Assembly (NCBI GenBank): GCA_028280955.1
Contig: JANQKU010000157.1
Span: forward strand, 1-33,008
DNA: 33,008 nucleotides
Direction of reading: 5' to 3'
Origin: Opitutaceae bacterium
GTDB lineage: Bacteria > Verrucomicrobiota > Verrucomicrobiia > Opitutales > Opitutaceae
Shown here in pieces: positions 1 to 7,749 of this stretch. Both the position numbers and the translations under genes were made by a program. Each line of letters opens with the position of its first letter. Position 1 is the stretch's first letter. The notes under the pieces were generated by a model. It had not been told where the DNA came from and ran no database searches. It worked only from the letters and a program-made list of their open reading frames with translations.

Positions 1-906
1 GCAGATGATTCGAATCGCCCCGAGAGGGCTCAGCCATTTCCCAAGAGAGTGTTGGTTTTCAGCCCGGAACCCGCCAGTGAGGTCAATGGCATGGGTGGAA
101 CATTACGTCGTTTAATAGAACAGGGAAATGAGGTGCATGTTGTTTATATGACTTCAGGAAACAAAATGGTTTCGGATGGAGAGGCCACCCGATTTGTTCA
201 GTTTTTGCAGGGTGTAAACGAAGTGGTAGAGAATGATTACGATGGCACCAACTCGTTTGGAGGGAGAGCGCTGGCAGCATTGCAGGCAAAGCAATCGGGT
301 GATGTTGATTCGGAAGAAGTTCTTAAAATAAAGGCGCTTATTCGGGAGGGAGAATCCCGTGCTGCCTGCCAGATGTGTGGTATTGATTTGGAGCGTATTC
401 GGTTTTTGAATCTTCCTTTTTATGAAACGGGCCGAACTCGTAATCTTCCTCTTTCAGAAAGTGATTTCAAGGTAATTGCTGCGGTGGTTAGTGAGATAAG
501 GCCGCATCAGATCTTTACGGCTGGTGATTTGCAAAATCCGGGTTCGACCAGATGGATGTGCTTCGATGGTATTATGACGGCTTTGAAGTCAGTTTCGGAA
601 GAGGTTTGGTTGAAGGAATGTCGAATTTGGTTGTATCGAGGTGGATGGGAAGAGCAGGAAGTTGATGAAATTGATATGGCTGTTCCGGTAAGCCCAGGTG
701 AATTGTCCCGCAAGGCAGAAGCCATTTATCAGCATCAATCTCAAAAGAGTTCGACGCCTCCCAGTTCTCAGGTTGCAAAAGAATTTTGGTCACGATCTGT
801 TGAACAGAATAGGCAAGTAGCCAAGAAGTACGATGATCTTGGGCTGGCTGAGTATGAGGGAATTGAATGCTTTCGTCTCTGGAGAAACCCAATTGTCTCT
901 GAGTAG
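1..906 (+). CDS. C-terminal part of a NagB/PIG-L fusion-type protein, PIG-L domain lacking metal ligands (5' truncated)
   Basis: The frame is open from base 1, so the gene begins upstream; the GTG at 49 is internal and no start is visible. From about base 46 the protein matches the PIG-L/LmbE deacetylase-like domain that in Bacteroidota and Verrucomicrobiota is fused behind a glucosamine-6-phosphate deaminase (NagB) domain: FSP....., MGGTL.RL.EQG.EVHVVY.TSGN, and RPHQIFTAGDL. The upstream NagB half is inferred, not seen. Family members carry SPHPDDD and DPHGTH for zinc binding. Here these read SPEPASE (61-81) and NPGSTR (about 534-551), so all expected ligands are replaced. The domain is therefore probably not a hydrolase and may be regulatory or structural. 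The reading frame is otherwise intact with no stop codons, so this looks like divergence rather than decay. It ends 27 bp from the convergent GDPD gene. Confidence 0.75.
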   Translation, partial: ADDSNRPERAQPFPKRVLVFSPEPASEVNGMGGTLRRLIEQGNEVHVVYMTSGNKMVSDGEATRFVQFLQGVNEVVENDYDGTNSFGGRALAALQAKQSGDVDSEEVLKIKALIREGESRAACQMCGIDLERIRFLNLPFYETGRTRNLPLSESDFKVIAAVVSEIRPHQIFTAGDLQNPGSTRWMCFDGIMTALKSVSEEVWLKECRIWLYRGGWEEQEVDEIDMAVPVSPGELSRKAEAIYQHQSQKSSTPPSSQVAKEFWSRSVEQNRQVAKKYDDLGLAEYEGIECFRLWRNPIVSE

Positions 907-933
907 GAAAGAATCAAATCTTCACAAGAACTT

Positions 934-1683
934 TTATAATTGCTCTGTTAACCATTGAGCTCGGTCGGAGGTAATTCCGTCGATTCCGGTATCGATTAAT
1001 TTTTTAGCCAAGGTGACATCGTTGACTGTCCAGGCGTATAGTTCAAGTCCGGCTTTTTTAATACCTTTGCCCCAGGTGATGTTCTGGGTGTTTTCCGGAT
1101 CGATATTTACGCCAATGTCCAGACCTGTAAGATTATTTGTTTGAGCAATTTCGATGGCGTTTCCAAGGGAAACATTTTTGTTATCCGATGTATTTTTAAG
1201 ATCGATGAGCCAATGGGTTCGGCAGGCTGGAAAGGTATCCCTTGCAGCGATGAGAGCTTCGAGATCGAATGCGATGAGACATATTTGTTGAGGGTTCAAG
1301 TGTGTCTGATGCAGAATTTCTGCGAGAGGTTGAACAATTTCCAGTCCTACTTTGAGCTCGATGGAAATATTCCCTTCTGGAGGAACCGTTTGGAGGATTT
1401 CGGAAAGGGTAGGGATTTTCTCTCCGGCCCATTTTTTCCCTTTATGAGATCCGGCGTCGAGCTCGCGTAGCTGAGCAAATGTCTGCTCAGCTACCAGGCA
1501 GTCCTTGCCGGCAGTCTTGCAGGTATTGTTATCATGGATAGCTATTACCTGATGGTCGCTGCTTAGCCGAATGTCTGTTTCAATAGCTTTTGCTCCCCGT
1601 TCCCAGGCCAGTTGCATGGAAGCAAGCGTGTTTTCAGGAGCGTCATAGGATTCTCCTCTGTGAGCGACGATGACGGGATGCAT
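934..1683 (-). CDS. Glycerophosphodiester phosphodiesterase family protein
   Basis: A 249-aa protein of the GDPD (UgpQ/GlpQ) TIM-barrel family, which hydrolyses glycerophosphodiesters to glycerol-3-phosphate and an alcohol. The N-terminus has the family signature: AHRGESYDAPENT (catalytic His, Arg, Glu) near residues 7-19, then ETDIRLSSDHQVIAIHD near 38-54 with the metal-binding Glu/Asp and the second catalytic His. ELKVG near residue 110 and the C-terminal AWTVND and GIDGITSDRA are also typical. No signal peptide is visible, which points to a cytoplasmic UgpQ-like enzyme rather than a periplasmic GlpQ. The size is normal for UgpQ. It lies downstream of the MscS gene on the same strand, but a strong hairpin terminator separates them, so it probably has its own promoter. 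Confidence 0.9.
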   Translation of the reverse strand: MHPVIVAHRGESYDAPENTLASMQLAWERGAKAIETDIRLSSDHQVIAIHDNNTCKTAGKDCLVAEQTFAQLRELDAGSHKGKKWAGEKIPTLSEILQTVPPEGNISIELKVGLEIVQPLAEILHQTHLNPQQICLIAFDLEALIAARDTFPACRTHWLIDLKNTSDNKNVSLGNAIEIAQTNNLTGLDIGVNIDPENTQNITWGKGIKKAGLELYAWTVNDVTLAKKLIDTGIDGITSDRAQWLTEQL

Positions 1684-1729
1684 TTGAAAGCTGATTTTTG
1701 AATATGTAGAATTTTTTTATAAAGTAGCT

Positions 1730-1763
1730 TTGAAGAAAAAAGGGAGCCGATTTCGGCTCCCTT
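1730..1763 (-). terminator. Rho-independent terminator after the MscS gene
   Basis: A perfect 11-bp inverted repeat (1740-1750 and 1753-1763) is followed on the reverse strand by TTTTTCTTC (1739-1731). It begins 24 bp after the MscS-type gene stop codon and lies before the GDPD start, so it should end the MscS transcript. Confidence 0.85.
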
Positions 1764-1786
1764 GGAAAATAGAATGAGAAGTGTAC

Positions 1787-2737
1787 TTACCCGGCCGATT
1801 CTTGGATGAGATGGACGTCGCGCTGTGGGAAAGGGATGGAGATACCTTCCTGATCGAAACGAACTTTCACTTTCATATGCATGTCGAAATAAACACCCCA
1901 GTAGTCTGCCGTTGCCACCCATGGACGAACTTTGAAATTGACACTGCTGTCCCCATGTTCAGCGACCACGACTTGAGGTTCGGGGTCTTTGAGAATACGT
2001 TCATCTGAAGCGATGATTTCTTCCAGAACAGATTTTACTTTTTCCAGATCGTCTGTGTAGGAGACACCAAAGACCATATCAACACGACGGGTATCGTTGG
2101 CGGTAACGTTTGTGATAACTCCGCTCATGATGGCAGAGTTTGGCGCGATAATCTTCTTGTTATCGGGGGTTTTGAGGATTGTTACCAGGATCCCTATTTC
2201 TTCCACGACGCCAGTGGCCCCACCGGCGTCAATAAAGTCACCAATTTTGAATGGACGGAAGATGATGATGAGAACACCTGAGGCAAAATTGGCGAGAGAT
2301 CCTTGCAGAGCCAGACCAATGGCTAAGCCAGCCGCACCAATAACAGCCACAAGCGAGGTTGTTTGAACGCCAATTTTATCAATCGCTGCGATGACAACAA
2401 AAACGAGTAAAATTGTGTAAATCAGGTTACTTCCAAAGGAGACCAAGGCTGGGTCTACATTCCGTTTTTCCATCATTTTGCGGATGCCACCTGTTACCAC
2501 TTTGGCAACCCATCGTCCTACGATGAAAATTATCAGCGCGATGAGAATTTGAATCCCATAGGTTGTCAGAAAATCGATTCCTTTTTCAGCCAATTCATTT
2601 ATATCCATACTAGTGATATTCGTAGCGGTTGCTTCACTAGCATCTGTGGCGGCCGCAGTTGTTGTTTCAACAGTATCTGCCGCATTGGTAGTCGTTGTTT
2701 CGATAGTATTTGTGGTGGGGGTATCTTTTTCGTCCAT
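1787..2737 (-). CDS. MscS-family small-conductance mechanosensitive channel
   Basis: A 316-aa MscS-type channel that releases solutes from the cytoplasm under hypo-osmotic stress. Residues 1-45 are a low-complexity stretch of Thr, Ala, Glu, Asn and Asp with imperfect internal repeats; by the known topology this tail is periplasmic. Three membrane segments follow (about 55-75, 105-125, 130-160). The pore helix has the family pattern AAGLAIGLALQGSLANFASG. A beta domain (FKIGDFIDAGGATGVVEEIG) and the C-terminal alpha/beta domain follow, ending in the characteristic GISIPFPQRDVH. The length is close to E. coli MscS (286 aa) plus the tail. The start at 2737 gives the Thr-rich extension; an internal start is possible but no better ATG precedes the first membrane segment except the Met near residue 44. 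The region 2738-2918 is divergent with the kinase-RapZ gene. Confidence 0.92.
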   Translation of the reverse strand: MDEKDTPTTNTIETTTTNAADTVETTTAAATDASEATATNITSMDINELAEKGIDFLTTYGIQILIALIIFIVGRWVAKVVTGGIRKMMEKRNVDPALVSFGSNLIYTILLVFVVIAAIDKIGVQTTSLVAVIGAAGLAIGLALQGSLANFASGVLIIIFRPFKIGDFIDAGGATGVVEEIGILVTILKTPDNKKIIAPNSAIMSGVITNVTANDTRRVDMVFGVSYTDDLEKVKSVLEEIIASDERILKDPEPQVVVAEHGDSSVNFKVRPWVATADYWGVYFDMHMKVKVRFDQEGISIPFPQRDVHLIQESAG

Positions 2738-2918
2738 ATCTATATTGGTTTTAACGGTACAATGAAAAGCTATTGATCATTGATGGAGGGGATCGTTTAT
2801 GTTTCTGTTGAGTGAGATTGCAAGGCACAATGTCTTTTGGCAAATCTTTGAATTCTCTGGTATTGGGAACTGCTATGAGGCAGTGTCTCAAGACAACTGA
2901 TAGCAATTAGATAGAAAT

Positions 2919-4340
2919 ATGAGCCGTTCAATTGAAACCCTTTATGAATCCTGTTTTGGAAAAACAGCATCCAGTGTTATCGCTTTGCCGGCTCATGGAT
3001 CGAATCGAAAATTGTACCGGGTTTCAGATGGGGAAAGGACGGTGATAGGTGTTGAAAATGAGGATAAAGCCGAAAATCAGGCCTTTCTGGCTTTTTCTCG
3101 GCATTTTCGGAAGGCAGGACTATCTGTTCCGGAGATCTATGGAGTGGGGGAAAACGAAACAGTTTACCTCGAAGAAGATTTGGGAGATCAGACTTTGTTT
3201 GATTTGTTATCCAGTGGTAAAGATGTGGATGGGCAAATCGGAGAAGAGGTAAAATCTGTCTATGAAAAAGCAGTGCAACAGCTTTCACTCTTTCAGATTT
3301 CTGCCGGCAAGTCCCTGGACTATTCATTGTGTTATCCAAGGCATAGTTTTGATCGTCAGTCGATGATGTGGGACTTGAATTACTTTAAATATTATTTTCT
3401 CAAACTGGCAAACATTCCGTTCAATGAACAAAAGCTGGAAGATGATTTTGATGTTTTGACAGGGTTTCTCTTGGAAGCAGAAGATGACTTCTTTCTCTAC
3501 CGGGATTTTCAGTCTCGCAATATTATGGTGAAGGGAGGGAAGCCGTGGTTTATCGATTATCAAGGAGGTCGTCGTGGGGCGTTGCAATATGATGTGGTGT
3601 CGCTACTCTATGATTCGAAGGCAAATCTCTCAGAGGCATTTCGTGCCCATTTATTGGATATTTATCTGGAATCTCTACCAAAAGATTTTTTAATAAACCG
3701 CGAAAAATTCTTAAAATATTTTCATGGATTTGTTCTTATCCGTATTATTCAGGCGATGGGAGCTTACGGTTTTCGAGGCTTTTATGAACGCAAAGCACAT
3801 TTTTTGCAGAGTGTTCCCTATGCGATACGCAATCTGGAAAATCTCCTGGGCTCGATGCAGTTATCGATTGAGATGCCAGCGTTGACGGCAGCGCTTCAAC
3901 TCATTGTTCGTTCAACAAAATTACGTGAGGTTGCATCAGTGGCGTTGCCGTTAAAGGTCGAAATAGTGAGTTTTTCTTATAAGAAAGGGCTACCTCATGA
4001 TGATTCGGGGCATGGAGGCGGCTTTATTTTTGATTGCAGAGCTTTACCCAATCCAGGCAGAGAAGAAGAGTTTCGTTCACAAACGGGACATGATGAGAAT
4101 GTTGTCCGTTGGCTTGAATCCAAAGAAGATGTCCACAGTTTTCTGGCTCATGTTAGAGGGATTCTTCATCAGGTAGTAGAGACATATGGAAGACGTAATT
4201 TTACTCATCTGTCAGTAGCATTTGGATGCACGGGAGGGCAGCATAGATCTGTTTTCTGTGCAAATCAGTTGGCTCGTTATTTAAAGGAGAAATTGGATAT
4301 TTCCGTTGAACTGAGTCATCGTGAATTTCCAGAAACGTAA
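2919..4340 (+). CDS. Aminoglycoside phosphotransferase-like sugar kinase (AmgK-like) fused to a RapZ C-terminal domain
   Basis: A 473-aa two-domain protein. Residues 1 to about 320 form an APH/choline-kinase fold: an N-lobe beginning SNRKLYRV, a hinge-like VYLEEDLGDQTLFD, the catalytic loop YRDFQSRN (Asp196, Asn201), and the metal-binding FIDYQGG (Asp213) followed by LQYDVVSLLYD. This resembles AmgK, the anomeric MurNAc/GlcNAc kinase of peptidoglycan recycling. Residues about 345-473 match the RapZ C-terminal domain, with SFSYKKGLP, GGGFIFDCRALPNPG, TGHD and FGCTGGQHRSV. In E. coli that domain senses glucosamine-6-phosphate and binds RNA. The P-loop ATPase half of RapZ is absent; the kinase takes its place. 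The fusion is known to me from Bacteroidota-like genomes. The next gene begins 3 bp later and is MurU-like, supporting amino-sugar 1-phosphate activation. The exact sugar substrate is not shown by the sequence. No clear Shine-Dalgarno precedes the ATG. Confidence 0.85.
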   Translation: MSRSIETLYESCFGKTASSVIALPAHGSNRKLYRVSDGERTVIGVENEDKAENQAFLAFSRHFRKAGLSVPEIYGVGENETVYLEEDLGDQTLFDLLSSGKDVDGQIGEEVKSVYEKAVQQLSLFQISAGKSLDYSLCYPRHSFDRQSMMWDLNYFKYYFLKLANIPFNEQKLEDDFDVLTGFLLEAEDDFFLYRDFQSRNIMVKGGKPWFIDYQGGRRGALQYDVVSLLYDSKANLSEAFRAHLLDIYLESLPKDFLINREKFLKYFHGFVLIRIIQAMGAYGFRGFYERKAHFLQSVPYAIRNLENLLGSMQLSIEMPALTAALQLIVRSTKLREVASVALPLKVEIVSFSYKKGLPHDDSGHGGGFIFDCRALPNPGREEEFRSQTGHDENVVRWLESKEDVHSFLAHVRGILHQVVETYGRRNFTHLSVAFGCTGGQHRSVFCANQLARYLKEKLDISVELSHREFPET

Positions 4341-4343
4341 AAG

Positions 4344-5054
4344 ATGAAAGCGATGGTTTTTGCAGCAGGGTTGGGGACTCGACTTCGACCTCTCACAGAT
4401 GATAGGCCAAAGGCACTGATGGAGATTGGTGGCGTAACTCTTTTAGAAATCGTTATCAGGAGGTTGATATCTTTTGGGGTAGATCAGGTGATCGTCAATG
4501 TACATCACTTCGCGGAACAGATCGTTGAATACTTAAAGACTAAGAGGAACTTTGGTATTCATATTGAGATTTCTATCGAAAAGGAATTATTGGAAACGGG
4601 GGGTGGCCTGAAGCAGGCAGTTCGGTTCTTTGACGATGGACGTCCTTTCTTGATCCACAACGTCGATGTGTTAAGCGATATTGATCTTGGAGCGATGGTT
4701 GATTGGCATATTCAACAAGATGCGTTAGTAACTCTGGCGGTGAAGAAACGAAAGGCATCGCGTTATTTGTTATTCAACAAGGAACTGAACCTGAGGGGTT
4801 GGCAAGAGGGGGAGGAACTGAAACCTGAGTTGATCAACGATTCTGATGAGAATGAAGCGTTACTGCGACTGGGGTTTTGCGGGATACATGCTGTTTCACC
4901 AAAGTTGTTGCCTCTGATTTCAGAACAAGGACGATTTTCAATTATACAAACGTATATGCGCCTGGCCGGTGAGAAGCATCTGGTAAAGGCTTTCAATGTG
5001 AATAAATGTCGATGGAAAGATGTTGGAAAACTGGAAGATCTTTCACCTTTGTGA
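4344..5054 (+). CDS. Sugar-1-phosphate nucleotidyltransferase, MurU-like
   Basis: A 236-aa NTP_transferase family enzyme that would couple a sugar-1-phosphate to a nucleotide with release of pyrophosphate. The N-terminus has the nucleotide-binding signature AAGLGTRLRPLTDDRPKAL (Gly-rich loop, catalytic Arg, Lys), then ETGGGLKQA and the metal-binding HNVDVLSDID. Near the C-terminus RWKDVGKLEDL corresponds to the usual W.D.GTPE.L motif. It lacks a left-handed beta-helix acyltransferase tail, so it is not GlmU-like; the length is close to MurU (about 220-230 aa) and HddC-like enzymes. It sits 3 bp after the AmgK-like/RapZ fusion, matching the AmgK-MurU pairing in which MurNAc is phosphorylated and then converted to UDP-MurNAc. 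GDP-mannose or heptose-type specificity cannot be excluded. Confidence 0.82.
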   Translation: MKAMVFAAGLGTRLRPLTDDRPKALMEIGGVTLLEIVIRRLISFGVDQVIVNVHHFAEQIVEYLKTKRNFGIHIEISIEKELLETGGGLKQAVRFFDDGRPFLIHNVDVLSDIDLGAMVDWHIQQDALVTLAVKKRKASRYLLFNKELNLRGWQEGEELKPELINDSDENEALLRLGFCGIHAVSPKLLPLISEQGRFSIIQTYMRLAGEKHLVKAFNVNKCRWKDVGKLEDLSPL

Positions 5055-5096
5055 ATAGTGAGTTAGGATTTCTAATAATTGGACGGTTGTGGTCGA

Positions 5097-5150
5097 GGCT
5101 ATGTCAATACAAGCACTGCTAGAAACAAATGATGCATAGCCGGTTTTGTT
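5097..5150 (+). terminator. Possible terminator after the kinase-nucleotidyltransferase operon
   Basis: A 7-bp inverted repeat, GGCTATG (5097-5103) and CATAGCC (5135-5141), is followed by GGTTTTGTTT. The 31-nt loop contains a smaller AGC/GCT pairing. It lies 43 bp after the stop codon. The long loop makes it only a moderate candidate. Confidence 0.4.
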
Positions 5151-5252
5151 TGAAATGTTAGATTGAAAGTATTGTCGGGTTTTTTGATGAAGGTGTGGAT
5201 TTGTTTTTACCTTTCAGCCTGCCATCGGTAATTATAAAATAAAAATGTAGTG

Positions 5253-6074
5253 ATGGATATATACGGCGTTGATTCATATTCACCGAAAGAAGTTGCTGAA
5301 CGCGTCCAGACGGTTGGCGTTTCGAAAGCAAAGCTCTCCTTTTTACCTATGGTAGCTTTAGGTGTCTTGGCAGGTGGTTTTATTGGTTTTGCTGCTCTTT
5401 TTTATACTCTGGTGACAAGTGATGCTACGATAAGCTATACTGCTGCCCGTATTTTGGGAGGTCTTGCGTTCTCTCTCGGTTTGATTTTAGTGGTTGTAGC
5501 GGGAGCAGAACTTTTTACTGGGAATAATCTTATGGTGATGGCCTGGGTGTCCGGACGAATTTCTTTGAAGTTAATGTGGCGGAATTTTTGGATTGTTTAT
5601 CTTGCCAATTTTGTGGGATCTATAGGACTGGCTGTCTTGGTTCTATTGTCAGGGCATTGGAAGGGAAATGGAGGAGCGATAGGTGAACATGCTGTGGCCA
5701 TTGCTGAGGCCAAAGTATCCCTTCCGTTTGTTGAAGCTTTTATTAGAGGAATTCTCTGTAATGTACTTGTCTGTCTGGCTGTTTGGTTGGCCATGGCAGC
5801 CAGGACGGTTTCAGGCAAAATTCTTGCGATTGTTTTCCCCATCACTGCGTTTGTGGCAGCCGGGTTTGAGCATTGTGTCGCGAACATGTATTTTATTCCA
5901 ATCGGCTATTTGATTGAACAATTTGGAGGAGTTGGAGTAGATCCTGTGATCAGTCTTGGGGGATTATTACAAAATTTAATCCCTGTTACGTTGGGCAATG
6001 TTGTAGGTGGCTCTGTGATGGTTGGAGCTGTATATTATGTGGTATATGTTTTCAGATCGAAGCAGGCCAGCTAG
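5253..6074 (+). CDS. Formate/nitrite transporter (FNT/FocA-NirC family) channel
   Basis: A 273-aa polytopic inner-membrane protein of the FNT family, pentameric channels for formate, nitrite or hydrosulfide. It has six predicted membrane segments and family motifs: GFIGFAALFYT in the first segment, AGAELFTGNN in the second re-entrant region, and GFEHCVANMYFIPIG near residues 204-218. That last motif contains the conserved pore His (about His207, equivalent to FocA His209). I use the ATG at 5253; a GTG at 5250 would add one residue. No formate-lyase, nitrite-reductase or formate-dehydrogenase gene is nearby, so the transported ion cannot be named from context. The tRNA-Glu gene follows 36 bp downstream on the same strand. 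Confidence 0.92.
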   Translation: MDIYGVDSYSPKEVAERVQTVGVSKAKLSFLPMVALGVLAGGFIGFAALFYTLVTSDATISYTAARILGGLAFSLGLILVVVAGAELFTGNNLMVMAWVSGRISLKLMWRNFWIVYLANFVGSIGLAVLVLLSGHWKGNGGAIGEHAVAIAEAKVSLPFVEAFIRGILCNVLVCLAVWLAMAARTVSGKILAIVFPITAFVAAGFEHCVANMYFIPIGYLIEQFGGVGVDPVISLGGLLQNLIPVTLGNVVGGSVMVGAVYYVVYVFRSKQAS

Positions 6075-6110
6075 GGTAAAACAACTCTGTATCGTTTAAA
6101 AATGTGATAG

Positions 6111-6185
6111 CCCTCATCGTCTAACGGCTAGGACGCAAGATTCTCATTCTTGAAATCGGAGTTCGATTCTCCGTGGGGGTGCCAT
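6111..6185 (+). tRNA. tRNA-Glu (anticodon CTC)
   Basis: A full cloverleaf can be drawn. The acceptor pairs 6111-6117 with 6175-6181 and contains wobble pairs, including a terminal G-U. The anticodon stem CAAGA/TCTTG encloses loop TTCTCAT with anticodon CTC (6144-6146). The T arm is CGGAG-TTCGATT-CTCCG. The discriminator is G and CCA is encoded at 6183-6185. The D-arm sequence CGTCTAACGGCTAGGAC is typical of tRNA-Glu. It ends 4 bp from the convergent gene's stop codon, so no separate terminator is visible. Confidence 0.93.
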
Positions 6186-6189
6186 TTGA

Positions 6190-7095
6190 TTAGAATGAGT
6201 GGCTGTTTGCGGATTCTCCAAGGATCTCATCGCTCAATGCAATGAGTTGATTCCGAATGGGAATGGCTTTTTTTGTGAATTGGCGTTGGTATTTTTCGTA
6301 TTCAGCACGACCTTCGATAGTCTCAATTTCAATGGGAGTAAAACCTAGGGATGAAAGGTCATAGGGGCTGGCTCGCATATCTATTTCTCTTATTTTTAGA
6401 GCGAGAAAAAACGCATTGGCCATGAGTTCTGATGGAGTCCACGGAGATAACTTATAAGCCCATTTATAAAGATCCATATTTACATGGAGGCAGCCACACT
6501 GCTCCAATTGAATACGAGTATCCTTGGTTGGTTGTAGATAATTTAAAGGCTTGGCTTTTGGAGAAAAAAAGCGAAACGCGTCGAAGTGAGAACAGCGGAT
6601 AGTCTGGGCTTCTGTGATTTGAGCGATTTCTTCTGGAGAAAAACGAAGGGGAAAATTGTTATGTCGAATGTTGGGTGTACGATAAACCATGGCCCACTCG
6701 TGGAGTCCATAGCAGGCAAATTGAGGAGACCGCTCAAAGCAACTACGGAGGAAGCTCCCAATCCATTGGACTGTTTGAAGCCGTTTAGGGGTTCGAAGGT
6801 TGGGATCTAAGGTAATTCCTTTTGTCGTTTTCAGATAACCGGGGCGGGCCAGAAATTTATCAGCCTGAGGGCCCTCAAGAATTGTTCCAATGCCGGGTTG
6901 CCAACGCCGGAGAAGTCCAGGTCTGAAGGAATAGTAGCCGAAAAGAAAATCGTAAACCGGGTGTTTTTCGCCGATAGAAGCTCTTTTTTGATGTGGGTCT
7001 ACCCATTCATCCATCCGAGTGAGATGCCTTTGTTCTCGTCTCATCCATTCTGACTGAGAGAGGGTTGTTGTTGAAGAGAATGTTCGTGTGGGCAT
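6190..7095 (-). CDS. Conserved protein of unknown function (often auto-labelled 3-methyladenine DNA glycosylase)
   Basis: A 301-aa cytoplasmic protein. I recognise it as a conserved family found across Verrucomicrobiota and Actinobacteria with motifs such as HPVYDFLFGYYSFRPG, RRWQPG.G..LEG, FACYGLHEWAMVYR, IRCSHFDAFRFF, QPT.D.R.QLEQ.GCLH.NMDLYKWAYKL and REIDMRASPYDL. These are rich in His, Cys, Trp and acidic residues, which suggests a metal-dependent enzyme. Database entries often name it 3-methyladenine DNA glycosylase, but I see no helix-hairpin-helix or other glycosylase signature, so I do not adopt that function. It follows rsmG by 5 bp and ends the reverse-strand run begun by the methyltransferase genes, so it is probably co-transcribed with them. 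Confidence 0.75.
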   Translation of the reverse strand: MPTRTFSSTTTLSQSEWMRREQRHLTRMDEWVDPHQKRASIGEKHPVYDFLFGYYSFRPGLLRRWQPGIGTILEGPQADKFLARPGYLKTTKGITLDPNLRTPKRLQTVQWIGSFLRSCFERSPQFACYGLHEWAMVYRTPNIRHNNFPLRFSPEEIAQITEAQTIRCSHFDAFRFFSPKAKPLNYLQPTKDTRIQLEQCGCLHVNMDLYKWAYKLSPWTPSELMANAFFLALKIREIDMRASPYDLSSLGFTPIEIETIEGRAEYEKYQRQFTKKAIPIRNQLIALSDEILGESANSHSF

Positions 7096-7100
7096 TTCTT

Positions 7101-7736
7101 CTACGGAATAATGGGTGCGATGAAATGGAGAAGGAATTTTTCTTTAAAAAAATCTCCTGAAAACCATGTTTTTAAATTAAATACTTGGTGAGGTTGTAAT
7201 TTTGAACCTTGGAGTTCTTCCTGATAGGCAGTTCCCTTTAGATAAAGCAGTCCGTTTTCCAGTGAACTTTTCTTTCCAGGGCGAACCAATGTATTGGTCC
7301 AATCAATAAATCGGGGGAGTGCCGTCACGGCACGGCCAAGAATGAAATCAAATTTTGTATTCAGATTTTCAGCTCGGTCGTTTATGGTTGTGACGTTTTT
7401 CAGTCCGAGGCTTTTGATGATATCGTCAATGACGCGTATTTTTTTCCCAATGGAATCAACCAGGGTAAAGTGTGTTTCCGGAAAAACAATAGCAAGAGGC
7501 AATCCAGGAAGGCCACCGCCAGTTCCAATATCAACGACTTTTGTTCCGGCAGCGAAGTGAATGGCCTTAGCAATGGAGAGTGAATGAAGCAGATGGTGTA
7601 CGATCAGATTTTCAGAATCTTTCCGGGAGATCAGATTTATTTTTGTATTCCAATCTTGCAGCAATTCTGACCATTCTTCAAGAAGCTGAAGTGTCGGGTG
7701 GGAAAATTCTGGGAAGTGTTGTTGGATTTTCTCCAT
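7101..7736 (-). CDS. rsmG: 16S rRNA (guanine527-N7)-methyltransferase RsmG
   Basis: A 211-aa class I SAM methyltransferase of the GidB/RsmG family, which makes m7G527 in 16S rRNA; loss gives low-level streptomycin resistance in other bacteria. Visible family features are WN.KINLISRKD near residues 29-39, HHLLHSLS, the SAM-binding VVDIGTGGGLPGLPLAI around 66-82, LVDSIGKKIR, and the RAENL and GRAV motifs. The length is typical (about 205-215). It starts 13 bp after the upstream methyltransferase stop and is followed after 5 bp by the conserved unknown gene, so all three are likely one operon concerned at least in part with rRNA modification. Confidence 0.93.
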   Translation of the reverse strand: MEKIQQHFPEFSHPTLQLLEEWSELLQDWNTKINLISRKDSENLIVHHLLHSLSIAKAIHFAAGTKVVDIGTGGGLPGLPLAIVFPETHFTLVDSIGKKIRVIDDIIKSLGLKNVTTINDRAENLNTKFDFILGRAVTALPRFIDWTNTLVRPGKKSSLENGLLYLKGTAYQEELQGSKLQPHQVFNLKTWFSGDFFKEKFLLHFIAPIIP

Positions 7737-7749
7737 GGAGTGAATATTT

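Noticed and set aside
6111-6185. tRNA-Glu gene as an integration site for a mobile element
   Set aside because: No integrase, no partial repeat of the tRNA 3' end and no change in gene character are visible on either side.
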